DNA from: Loigolactobacillus backii
GTDB taxonomy: Bacteria > Bacillota > Bacilli > Lactobacillales > Lactobacillaceae
Assembly (NCBI RefSeq): GCF_003946275.1
Contig: NZ_RHNQ01000001.1
Location: forward strand, 61,390-125,389
Reading direction: 5' to 3'
Length of the DNA stretch: 64,000 nucleotides
Part shown: one piece after another, positions 51,843 through 58,763 of the stretch
Position numbering within the stretch: the stretch's first letter is position 1
Layout: every line of letters starts with the position of its first letter
The notes under the pieces: generated by a model
Database searches by the model: none
What the model was told of the DNA's origin: nothing
The model's input: the letters and a program-made list of their open reading frames with translations, nothing else
Position numbers and translations under genes: made by a program

Positions 51843-53013
51843 CTTTCTCACCTCCCTTCGCTATTTGAATAACAGTCGGAACCGGAACCGGCTTAGGGTC
51901 GGGTATTTCTTCACTAAAGTAACCAGTGTCTTTAAGCAACCAAAGCGCCTGATTAGCGTCGATAACATTAGCCTTTTTAAGATCGCTAACTTTATCCGCG
52001 TAAGTATCACCGTTAGCGTCAATGGCAGGTCGTAAATTAATACTGATATGAGTCATGAATTTATCATTTAATTCCGCTAAGATGGCCTGCGCATAGCGAT
52101 TCAAAGCATTCGAATACATTCCTTGAATCATCGGTAAAGATGACTGCTGGTCACCTTGACCGTTTAAATAAGAATCAGGAATACCATAAACTTTGGCAAT
52201 CTGCTTAGATGTCCAATCAGTCTGTGATAATAAACCAGCAATGTCATTCTTAATTTCTAGTGGTGTCCATTCTTCCAAATCGTCAATGACTATTGGACCA
52301 CCTTTTGAGTGATTAACCTGTTGCATAAATTGCCGTGATCTAGCGGCCTTCTTTTTGGCATCAAGTAATCCGCCTTTTGTTTCTTTCAAAACACCGGGCG
52401 CCAAAATTGACTTTGCTAAAGCAGATAAAGTTAAATGGTTAGACTGTTTCTTGATTTCCAATTCACTGTGTAAAGCATTTAATGGACTAATGCCAACCAT
52501 GCCTCCGGAATTGCTCATCAATCTAAAATGTAAGACATTCGACTGCGGCTCATATTCCAACACGCCTTCATCTAGCTCATCAAAGGTAATCGTATAAACA
52601 AGGCCGTTGCCGTCTTCTTGTAAAAAAGTACTAACTTGCGATGGACGCAAATACTCTAAGCGAGCAATCATCCCATTGCTGTTACGCCAAATATAAGCAA
52701 ATGATTCGCCGGCTATTAATAACTGGCTAAACATTGCCTGCCAAAAAGCGTGACCATTGGTTGTTGCACTTGGATTATCAAGAAATGACTGAATCTGCGG
52801 CTTATCGGCCACTAATTTCGAGCTCGCTAAGTCACCACTAATTGTTGAAATCACACTATATAAATCAGAATTATGCAGTGCCTTAGTTGCCGAAACGTAA
52901 TAATTTTCACCACTTGGATTTAAATAGTTGGCAATTTCAGGATCGCTAAAAGCAATATCCTGACCACCAACCGATAAAGAGTTCTTAAAATTATGTGGAT
53001 TAAATAGCGGCAT
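51808..53013 (-). CDS. Portal protein, HK97 family
   Basis: 401 residues (MPLFNPHNFKNSLSVGG...). The dodecameric ring for DNA entry at one capsid vertex. Family pattern: LLIAGESFAYIWRNSNGMIARLEYLRP, ISPLNALHSELEIKKQSN, and LLSQTDWTSKQIAKVYGIPDSYLNGQGDQQSS. The tail end is acidic. GGGAGGTGGTAGTTA precedes the ATG. Sits in the standard order terminase-DUF1056-portal-protease-capsid. Confidence 0.93.
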   Translation of the reverse strand: MPLFNPHNFKNSLSVGGQDIAFSDPEIANYLNPSGENYYVSATKALHNSDLYSVISTISGDLASSKLVADKPQIQSFLDNPSATTNGHAFWQAMFSQLLIAGESFAYIWRNSNGMIARLEYLRPSQVSTFLQEDGNGLVYTITFDELDEGVLEYEPQSNVLHFRLMSNSGGMVGISPLNALHSELEIKKQSNHLTLSALAKSILAPGVLKETKGGLLDAKKKAARSRQFMQQVNHSKGGPIVIDDLEEWTPLEIKNDIAGLLSQTDWTSKQIAKVYGIPDSYLNGQGDQQSSLPMIQGMYSNALNRYAQAILAELNDKFMTHISINLRPAIDANGDTYADKVSDLKKANVIDANQALWLLKDTGYFSEEIPDPKPVPVPTVIQIAKGGEKDESEDSDPDQK

Positions 53014-53237
53014 TAACTACCACCTCCCTTGTTGAAATAAATAATTTCAGTTAATACACCTAGAACAACCAGCGAAATAGCAGTAACAATTCCGCCCCAG
53101 AACCAGCTTGCAAAGTATACAGTGACATCTAGTAAAACAATTGCGGCAAAATAAAAAAGACCATCAATATACTTGATAATCCCTTGCCCCAAACGATTTA
53201 ATTTTTTCTTACCAATCAGAGTCATCACCGCTTTCAT
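53013..53237 (-). CDS. DUF1056 small membrane protein
   Basis: 74 residues with two membrane helices (about 24-44 and 47-67). Matches the DUF1056 family placed between the large terminase and portal genes of lactic phages; role unknown. The ATG overlaps the terminase stop by 29 bases; a second ATG four codons later (after AGCGGTG) is also possible. Confidence 0.75.
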   Translation of the reverse strand: MKAVMTLIGKKKLNRLGQGIIKYIDGLFYFAAIVLLDVTVYFASWFWGGIVTAISLVVLGVLTEIIYFNKGGGS

Positions 53238-55116
53238 TAAGCAAACCTGAATCAGGATTGTTGAACCAATCCAGTACTTCCTTATCGCTCATTCGTTCAA
53301 CTTGCTTGGCCGGATTATTGACATCGGAAAAATCTTCAAAATGGTACATCCCTTGGTAAAGCGCATCAATCAAGGCGTCCACCACATCAATTTTTAAAGT
53401 AGCCGCTGCTTTATCAACTTGAATTCCGATCTTGTCTTCATAAATTTGTGCATTGATTAAGGCCTTTTCCATAATTCGATCGTCTAGCCGGCTGATTGAG
53501 CTTTCGACAAAAGCCGATTGTAAGAATTTTGTCGGGTCTTTCAGCTCACTGGTGCGCTGCCGAATATCTTCAATTGGCCACTGGACATTTAATTCAAGCT
53601 GTTTGGTCACATTAGTCGCGCCCCACGAATCATAGCCAAAAAATAAAACGTCCAAGTTGTGATCCTCAACAAAATTTAACAGCCACTGATAAACTTGATC
53701 ATCATTGATTAAGCCTTGCGGATGACTAGTAATCGTGCAAAATCCTTTAGCCGCTAGCTCCCGATAATTAATGCCATCTTGTTTTTCCTTAGCGTCAATT
53801 GAACCTGCCTTTTGCCACGGAATAAATGAGTGCTGCCGTAAATGCCACATTCGCTTACCTGTGATCGGATCGCTATACGGAAAAGCAAAGCCGATCGCAG
53901 TATTGTCGGAAAACATGGAATAATCATAACCGATATAGACTTGTCTGTTTTCAATTTCAAAGTCTGGCACAATAGCTCGCTCAATATCAGCAAGTTTTAA
54001 GTATGAGTTAGTGGCTTCTTGCAGCCAGAGATTTAGGTTTTTGTTCTGAAAGTCAGCAATCTCGCCGGTCATACTGTCACTATCTCGTTTGCCAGTTAAG
54101 CCTGAAAGCAATTGACTAGACTTATTTTTCAGTCCTAGCAGCGGATTAGATTTTATCCAAGTTTCCGGTTTATAGGTTTCGTCAAGCGAATCTTGACACC
54201 AGATCAAACATAAATAATCATCAGCCTTACGATCAAAATCCTGTTCCATGTTTTGCTGCATCATTTTTTCGTCGTCATGAAACGGCACCGACGGGTCTGG
54301 ATAAGCGGTCGATATCTGAATAAATTGATGATTATCAACATCGACTTGCCCGGAAATAATCTTAGATATTTTTTGACGTGTTTTAAGTTCACCAATTTCA
54401 TCAAAGACGGCGGTCTTAAAATGAAACGAATCATATTGCCCGGATTCATGACTAATTGCCCGTAAAACATTATTGGATTTAGTCATAATAATCTGATCAC
54501 TTTGAGAACTTAGTAACCTAGGATTTAAGCCATTTTCTTCTGCATAAGATTTAAAAGGTTTGATATCTAAAATCTTACGTAGCATGGATTTAACATAGCC
54601 AAGCAATTTACTAGTTTGCTTAAAATTAATTGAAGCTACTAAATAGTCTTGGTTAGATAAGCCAATTGATTCGATTAAATAACTATAAACAGTGACAATT
54701 GCCATTAAATAGGTTTTGCCTTGTGCACGAGCAACTGAAACGATTGCTCGTGCAAACCGTTTGCCACCAAGATTATTACGCCAGCCAAACAATTGAGCTA
54801 AAACAAAATTTTCCCATGGCATCAATTTACTAGGCTTGCCGGTATCAACATCTGGACAAATACTAGCAAATTTTAAAATTCTATTGGCATCATCCACACT
54901 ATAAGAATAAAAAAAATCAGGACTACCTTGTCGTTGTAAATCGCGCAAGTGTCTGAAAGCTGCTAACTTAATAAAGTAACCAGTTATAATTTTTTCGTCT
55001 AAAACATCAAAAGCATATTTGGTTGCGGCGTCTTTAAATTCCTTACGAATGTTAGAAAAGTCAATTGCCTGATAAGCGCCCAGCACATCATGTGTTTGAG
55101 TTAAATCAATTTTCAT
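53209..55116 (-). CDS. terL: Terminase large subunit
   Basis: 635 residues, the DNA packaging motor. The ATPase has a Walker A-like VARAQGKTYL and Walker B TAVFDEIGE; the C-terminal nuclease domain shows the acidic residues in IGYDYSMFSDNTA and in FFGYDSWG, plus VDALIDALYQG. Type Terminase_1/HK97-like, which cuts cos sites leaving 3' overhangs. The start overlaps the small subunit by 11 bases and has no own ribosome site, so it is coupled. Confidence 0.93.
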   Translation of the reverse strand: MKIDLTQTHDVLGAYQAIDFSNIRKEFKDAATKYAFDVLDEKIITGYFIKLAAFRHLRDLQRQGSPDFFYSYSVDDANRILKFASICPDVDTGKPSKLMPWENFVLAQLFGWRNNLGGKRFARAIVSVARAQGKTYLMAIVTVYSYLIESIGLSNQDYLVASINFKQTSKLLGYVKSMLRKILDIKPFKSYAEENGLNPRLLSSQSDQIIMTKSNNVLRAISHESGQYDSFHFKTAVFDEIGELKTRQKISKIISGQVDVDNHQFIQISTAYPDPSVPFHDDEKMMQQNMEQDFDRKADDYLCLIWCQDSLDETYKPETWIKSNPLLGLKNKSSQLLSGLTGKRDSDSMTGEIADFQNKNLNLWLQEATNSYLKLADIERAIVPDFEIENRQVYIGYDYSMFSDNTAIGFAFPYSDPITGKRMWHLRQHSFIPWQKAGSIDAKEKQDGINYRELAAKGFCTITSHPQGLINDDQVYQWLLNFVEDHNLDVLFFGYDSWGATNVTKQLELNVQWPIEDIRQRTSELKDPTKFLQSAFVESSISRLDDRIMEKALINAQIYEDKIGIQVDKAAATLKIDVVDALIDALYQGMYHFEDFSDVNNPAKQVERMSDKEVLDWFNNPDSGLLNESGDDSDW

Positions 55117-55603
55117 TACTAAAGAACTCCTTCATTTGTGCCTCGGCAGTTTTATCAGGTTTCTTTTCTGGAATAATTGCCATTAGTTCGGCTCTGCTTT
55201 TTGGCGATAATCCCAACTCAGATCCGATCTTAGCTAGACTTTTAATCGCAGAATCATAAATCGAAGTCATTGGATTACGCTTATAACCAATAAAATCAGT
55301 TCCAATCTTTTCACCAGCCGCATTTTGCACGGTTTTATAAATTGGTTGCACTTCACCGTTTTCTTGTATGTGCTTATAAGAATTTCGGTAAATTTCATAT
55401 TGAGTTGCATACATTTCAACCAATCCGCTGTCTGGTCGCTTAACATTACTTTGTTGCTCTAAAAAAGGGACAATCTTACGCCAGGTTACTTTCGCTTGGC
55501 GTCCCAAATAGTCAGGAGGAGTCATCGACAATTTACCATGATTGACATCTTTATCACGCTTTTTCAAAGTATTGTCATCTCCTTCTTCCTGATTGACCCC
55601 CAT
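55106..55603 (-). CDS. terS: Terminase small subunit, P27 family
   Basis: 165 residues (MGVNQEEGDDNTLKKRDKD...). The pattern PPDYLGRQAKVTWRKIVPFLEQQSNVKRPDSGLVEMYATQYEIYR is the P27 (Terminase_4) family, which binds the packaging site with the large subunit and the HNH enzyme. The ribosome binding site is weak, so the exact start is less certain than the frame. Confidence 0.88.
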   Translation of the reverse strand: MGVNQEEGDDNTLKKRDKDVNHGKLSMTPPDYLGRQAKVTWRKIVPFLEQQSNVKRPDSGLVEMYATQYEIYRNSYKHIQENGEVQPIYKTVQNAAGEKIGTDFIGYKRNPMTSIYDSAIKSLAKIGSELGLSPKSRAELMAIIPEKKPDKTAEAQMKEFFSNEN

Positions 55604-55765
55604 TGGCTAAAATTGTTTAAAAATGGCATCCGCCATAAGACGCGGGTAATGTGTGCGCTCTGCTGAAATCAATTTTAAGGGGGGCTATTGAATTTTAATC
55701 TTCGACTTGGCTAATTACACTCATAAATTTAAAGCCGCTTAAATCGCACGATAGGTGCCAATAAA
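55604..55765. other. Probable cos region
   Basis: 162-base non-coding gap between the HNH gene and terS. It contains a GC-richer block (CCGCCATAAGACGCGGGTAA, about 55630-55649) in otherwise AT-rich DNA. In HK97-type phages with an HNH gene beside terminase the cos site lies here. The cut position cannot be determined from sequence. Confidence 0.5.
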
Positions 55766-56305
55766 TCAATTGTTCATTAACACAACGATTGACGATACAT
55801 CATTGATTGGTGTTACACTTTTCAACTCGTTACCTTGACCTGTGCCATAAGTTAGTTGTTCCCAATCAGTCTTGAGTCGGTGACACTTACCACAGATGAC
55901 AGCTAAGTTATCAACACTTGCTTTTAGTTTGTCATCGAACTCAATGGGAACGATGTGATCAACCGTCTTGGCAGGTGTCAGTCTGCCTTGCTGCTTACAG
56001 TACTGACATAAGTAGTGGTCTCGGTCTAACACTTGCCGTCTAAGGTGTGACCACTGTCGCGTCCGATAGAAGTTGTACTGCTGTTGCTTATCATCGCTAC
56101 GATTGCGTGTGACTGTGTTGTACTTGTGAGAGTACTGCTTAGCATGTGATCTAGCCCATCGCTGTCTGCTTGCTAAGTACTCGGCCTCATGCTCATGGTG
56201 CTGCTTGCAGTAATGGTCTGGCAGTTCAACCATGGCGTGACAGCCTGGCAGCCTACATCGTCTAACTCTCGCCACGTTAACATCTCCATATAAATAAGCG
56301 CCCAT
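55766..56305 (-). CDS. HNH homing-type endonuclease, packaging associated
   Basis: 179 residues. N-terminal zinc finger (CRLPGCHAMVELPDHYCKQHHEHE) and a C-terminal HNH domain (CQYCKQQGRLTPAKTVDHIVPIE ... NLAVICGKCHRLKTDWE) with the catalytic His in VDHIVP and two CxxC metal sites. HNH proteins encoded next to terminase are required for cos cleavage in HK97-like phages. First protein gene of the late operon after a long structured leader; the ribosome site is weak (CAGAG). Confidence 0.88.
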   Translation of the reverse strand: MGAYLYGDVNVARVRRCRLPGCHAMVELPDHYCKQHHEHEAEYLASRQRWARSHAKQYSHKYNTVTRNRSDDKQQQYNFYRTRQWSHLRRQVLDRDHYLCQYCKQQGRLTPAKTVDHIVPIEFDDKLKASVDNLAVICGKCHRLKTDWEQLTYGTGQGNELKSVTPINDVSSIVVLMNN

Positions 56306-56371
56306 CTCTGGACGCCAATTAGGGTAAGAACATTACTATTAAAGGAGGAATCTGTTGACCCAAAGGCCAAT

Positions 56372-56491
56372 GCTATTAGTAGGAGTCGAACCTACCAATA
56401 GCCATCCTGTATCGTGACAGGCCACATAATGAGTGATGATGTGGTTCATGGCTTTATATAGCAACTTAATCCATATCCTCTCCATCACTCA
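56372..56491 (-). ncRNA. Structured late-operon leader with tRNA-like T-arm
   Basis: Minus-strand transcript leader. P4 (56402-56372) is a 12-bp stem GCTATTGGTAGG / CCTACTAATAGC, one G-U pair, with loop TTCGACT, the canonical tRNA T-loop. Upstream lie stems CCTGT/ACAGG (56421-56406), CCACAT/ATGTGG (56444-56422) and AGCCAT/ATGGCT (56453-56448 with 56405-56400). The loop of the CCACAT hairpin is complementary over nine bases to 56491-56483. It is not a regular tRNA: no D-loop GG, anticodon-like loop of six, no CCA. Confidence 0.5.
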
Positions 56492-56509
56492 ACACTAATA
56501 GAATAACGC

Positions 56510-56515
56510 TGTATA
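56510..56515 (-). promoter_or_regulatory. -10 box of the putative late promoter
   Basis: TATACA on the minus strand, 18 bases after the last 11-bp repeat. No proper -35 box is visible, as expected for an activator-dependent promoter. Confidence 0.5.
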
Positions 56516-56533
56516 ACGAATAAAACGGCCGGA

Positions 56534-56588
56534 CATTGCCTCACGTTTGCCTCACAAAAGGTTCAAGAAAGTCTCACAAAAGCCTCAA
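56534..56588 (-). promoter_or_regulatory. Five contiguous 11-bp repeats, putative late activator site
   Basis: On the minus strand: TTGAGGCTTTT, GTGAGACTTTC, TTGAACCTTTT, GTGAGGCAAAC, GTGAGGCAATG, directly adjacent, consensus (G/T)TGAGGC plus four bases. The period is one helical turn. The first unit contains the stop codon of the ArpU-type gene and the last is followed by the late -10 box. Probable binding site of the ArpU-like activator (inference). Confidence 0.7.
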
Positions 56589-56992
56589 TTAAATACCATT
56601 AGTTCCTCATAATTAAATGATTCTGCAAACATTATGATAGCGTCTTTCTTTGTTCTATCAAACGTTGACTTTGCCATGTGCAACTCATAGGCCATTTCAA
56701 CGTTGCTTATATTATCCCGGATATATTGTTCATTAATGATAATTTGACTTACCTCATCTAATGATGCCACCGCTCTTAATATTTCTGGAACTTCTTCTTC
56801 GGCTATTAATCGTTCTTGAATTCGATGTTCATTATTATTATCGATTGATTGGCTGTGCGGCATTCCTGTCATAGCAGGCGATTGCAGCACCGTCAGTTTG
56901 CGACCTGCTATACGTCGCAATCGGCGATAATTTTTTAGCAGTCGCTTAGCCTTGTCACACGTTTCATCTTCGTCCAAATTATCCAGTATCAC
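56585..56992 (-). CDS. ArpU/RinA-type phage late transcription regulator
   Basis: 135 residues from a GTG start (MILDNLDEDETCDKAKRLL) after AAGGGGCGG. The N-terminal helix and the C-terminal sigma-like helix-turn-helix (NISNVEMAYELHMAKSTFDRTKKDAIIMFAESF) are those of the ArpU family that switches on late genes in Gram-positive phages. It is the last early gene, immediately before the 11-bp repeat array and late promoter region. Confidence 0.85.
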   Translation of the reverse strand: MILDNLDEDETCDKAKRLLKNYRRLRRIAGRKLTVLQSPAMTGMPHSQSIDNNNEHRIQERLIAEEEVPEILRAVASLDEVSQIIINEQYIRDNISNVEMAYELHMAKSTFDRTKKDAIIMFAESFNYEELMVFN

Positions 56993-57007
56993 TGCAACCG
57001 CCCCTTA

Positions 57008-57067
57008 TGATATAATTAGTTGTTGGACTAAAGGGATGGCTGCCAGTAATGGTGGCTTTTTTTATTG
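57008..57067 (+). ncRNA. Possible short plus-strand RNA with own promoter and terminator
   Basis: In the gap upstream of the ArpU gene, the plus strand has an extended -10 (TGATATAAT, 57008-57016), a small hairpin TTAGT/ACTAA, then GCTGCCA / TGGTGGC (two G-U pairs) followed by TTTTTT. This would give an RNA of about 40 bases antisense to the regulator's leader. No -35 box. Confidence 0.35.
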
Positions 57068-57075
57068 CCAATCAT

Positions 57076-57225
57076 CTACCAGATCACCTCAACAATAGTC
57101 ATTGCTGGTATTGTCCACCAGTCGGGCATGTCATACGCTGCGTCCAAAAAGTTGTCGGCTTTATCGTAAGTGTCGAACGTTGCGATGGCCTCGTGTGAAA
57201 ACATATCTTGGCACTCATACTTAAT
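57076..57225 (-). CDS. Small hypothetical protein, paralogue of the 57540 gene
   Basis: About 49 residues. The sequence KYECQDMFSHEAIATFDTYDKADNF ... MPDWWTIPAMTIVEV matches the 52-residue protein encoded at 57540-57698 over nearly all its length. The paralogue's ATG aligns with an ATT codon (57225) here; an ATA is two codons earlier and the first downstream ATG (57204) would drop seven residues. An ATG at 57267 lacks a ribosome site. No known domain; the last gene before the late regulator. Confidence 0.55.
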   Translation of the reverse strand: MKYECQDMFSHEAIATFDTYDKADNFLDAAYDMPDWWTIPAMTIVEVIW

Positions 57226-57550
57226 TGTTATTGTCAGTCGCCTTTTTAGCTTCAGGAATAAACGCATTCATAGGTAGGCGCAATTTGTTGCCGTCCTTTA
57301 GCCTCACCATATAGCAGTTCCCATCACTGACAGATGGTTCTCTGATGAAGTCGATGCTAACAACATCACGGTCTGAATGACGCTCAACTGGGTTGTTATG
57401 TTGCCCATCCCAAACCATTTTGAAATGTGGTTCATCGTACGGGTGCCCGACTTCAATCACCCTTGTTGTCTGGAATATGCTGCCGTCATTAGGATTCTCA
57501 TCGTGATCCATCAAGGACAGGCTTTCTAGCCTGATTATTTTATTTCTCAT
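57221..57550 (-). CDS. Hypothetical phage protein
   Basis: 109 residues (MRNKIIRLESLSLMDHDENPND...). Predicted mostly beta with a region VVSIDFIREPSVSDGNCYMVRLKDGNKLRLPM; no family recognised. It overlaps the neighbouring small genes on both sides by 5 and 11 bases, so it is translated in the same chain. GAGGTGACTGAC lies ahead of the ATG. Confidence 0.65.
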   Translation of the reverse strand: MRNKIIRLESLSLMDHDENPNDGSIFQTTRVIEVGHPYDEPHFKMVWDGQHNNPVERHSDRDVVSIDFIREPSVSDGNCYMVRLKDGNKLRLPMNAFIPEAKKATDNNN

Positions 57551-57698
57551 CGTCAGTCACCTCCACAATAGTCATTGCAGGAACAGTCCACCAATCTGGG
57601 TAGTCCGCTGATGCGTCGATAAACTCTTCTGCTTTTTCGTATGTCCTAAATGTGGCAATTACTTCACCACCAAACATATTGCGACATTCATACCTCAT
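57540..57698 (-). CDS. Small hypothetical protein (52 residues)
   Basis: MRYECRNMFGGEVIATFRTYEKAEE... with the DWWTVPAMTIVEVTDDEK end. Clear paralogue of the protein encoded at 57076-57225. It overlaps the DUF1642-like gene upstream (11 bases) and the next gene (11 bases). The end TDDE-K/V shared with the upstream DUF1642 gene shows how tandem duplication has reused sequence around these genes. Function unknown; too short for many gene callers. Confidence 0.7.
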   Translation of the reverse strand: MRYECRNMFGGEVIATFRTYEKAEEFIDASADYPDWWTVPAMTIVEVTDDEK

Positions 57699-58269
57699 CG
57701 TCAGTCACCTCCAAGGGCTTAATTGCCTTTACCCATGCTGGTGCGGCGTCGATGTCCGACTGGGTGACGGTGTATCCGTGTTTGACGGCATCGTCAGCGC
57801 CTAAAGCAATTGCGTCAGGCCGCCAGTTTCCAGTTTCTTTGACTGCGTAATATTGAGCGCTTCCGTGCATCTGATAGTTGTGGTAGTCAGTGCCGGGCAT
57901 TGGCAGCACGTACCGCTTAGGTTTCTCGACCGTCCAACCGTTGACGTAAGCATTCATCAGTAGCTTCTCCTTGTAGGAACTACCAGTATGATCAGAAATG
58001 TACGATGCTGGGAAGTTATTATCGTCATGTGCACCTTCAACGATTTCGGCTTGCTCTTTGGTTAGGACTACCTTTTTAGGTTCCTCAACGAGCGTGACAA
58101 CGTGGCCGCCACGCTCACCAGCCACTAGTTCAGCCACTCGTTCAGCCTGTTTCTTTCTAATCGTTGTAGTGGGATATGCAATTTCTGATGACCAGAAACC
58201 GGAATTAGCCGAAAAGTCCCAGTATTTGCCTTCGTCGTTCTTTACCATGTACAGTTTTTCTTCGCTCAT
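57688..58269 (-). CDS. DUF1642-like phage protein, copy 1
   Basis: 193 residues. The start MSEEKLYMVKNDEGKYWDF and segment GGHVVTLVEEPKKVVLTKEQAEIVE are shared almost word for word with the neighbouring protein encoded at 58266-58763; the C-terminal part (ASYISDHTGSSYKEKLLMNAYVNGWTVEKPKRYVLPMPG) has the DUF1642 pattern found in lactic phages. Function unknown. The gene overlaps its paralogue by four bases (ATGA). Confidence 0.75.
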   Translation of the reverse strand: MSEEKLYMVKNDEGKYWDFSANSGFWSSEIAYPTTTIRKKQAERVAELVAGERGGHVVTLVEEPKKVVLTKEQAEIVEGAHDDNNFPASYISDHTGSSYKEKLLMNAYVNGWTVEKPKRYVLPMPGTDYHNYQMHGSAQYYAVKETGNWRPDAIALGADDAVKHGYTVTQSDIDAAPAWVKAIKPLEVTDDEV

Positions 58270-58763
58270 TTTTCTTCCTCCAATTTCACTATCTCCCCAG
58301 TTTCTTCAACACGCCAGACACCTAGCACCCATGCACGGGCAAAAGTTCTCTGATATTCAATTATCCATGCTAAGGTCTCGCTAAACTTATATCCGTTTTT
58401 GGCCGTGTCTAAGACGCCCAGCAAATTAGTTTGCCCGTATGCCGATTGCAATATCTCCTCCACCTCTTTCGGAATAACCGGCAGATCATCTGGCAAGGCG
58501 GCATCATAAATAAAGGTGGCTGGGAACCCTTTGACATGCGCATCTTCAACGATTTCGGCTTGTTCCTTGGTCAGGACTACCTTTTCAGGCTCCTCAATCA
58601 AGGTGACAACGTGACCACCATTCTCAAAAGCCACTAGTCCAGCCTGTTTTCTACTAGTCGTTGTAAGGCAATCTGGGAATTCTCGTCTCCAGAAACCGGA
58701 ATTACCAAAGTCCCAGTATTTCCCTTCATCATTCTTTACCGCGTACAGTTTTTCTTCGCTCAT
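58266..58763 (-). CDS. DUF1642-like phage protein, copy 2
   Basis: 165 residues. The first about 85 residues match copy 1; the C-terminal half differs (LPVIPKEVEEILQSAYGQTNLLGVLDTAKNGYKFSETLAWIIEYQRTFARAWVLGVWRVEE), so the two share a duplicated N-module with different ends. It overlaps the methyltransferase-like gene by four bases. GGAGGAAGAAA precedes the ATG. Confidence 0.75.
   Translation of the reverse strand: MSEEKLYAVKNDEGKYWDFGNSGFWRREFPDCLTTTSRKQAGLVAFENGGHVVTLIEEPEKVVLTKEQAEIVEDAHVKGFPATFIYDAALPDDLPVIPKEVEEILQSAYGQTNLLGVLDTAKNGYKFSETLAWIIEYQRTFARAWVLGVWRVEETGEIVKLEEEK

Noticed and set aside
53013..53240. DUF1056 gene as a holin
   Set aside because: It has two membrane helices, but its place between terminase and portal and its family pattern fit DUF1056 rather than lysis.
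56350..56415. Plus-strand mini-ORF after a strong AAAGGAGGA site, TTG start, about 20 residues
   Set aside because: The ribosome-site-like sequence is convincing, but the frame is the reverse side of the T-arm hairpin, no promoter is visible and all neighbours run minus. Probably chance.
56370..56470. Regular tRNA gene on the minus strand
   Set aside because: T-arm is perfect, but the acceptor pairs only over five bases, the D-loop lacks GG, the anticodon-like loop has six bases and CCA is absent. Kept only as a tRNA-like leader RNA.
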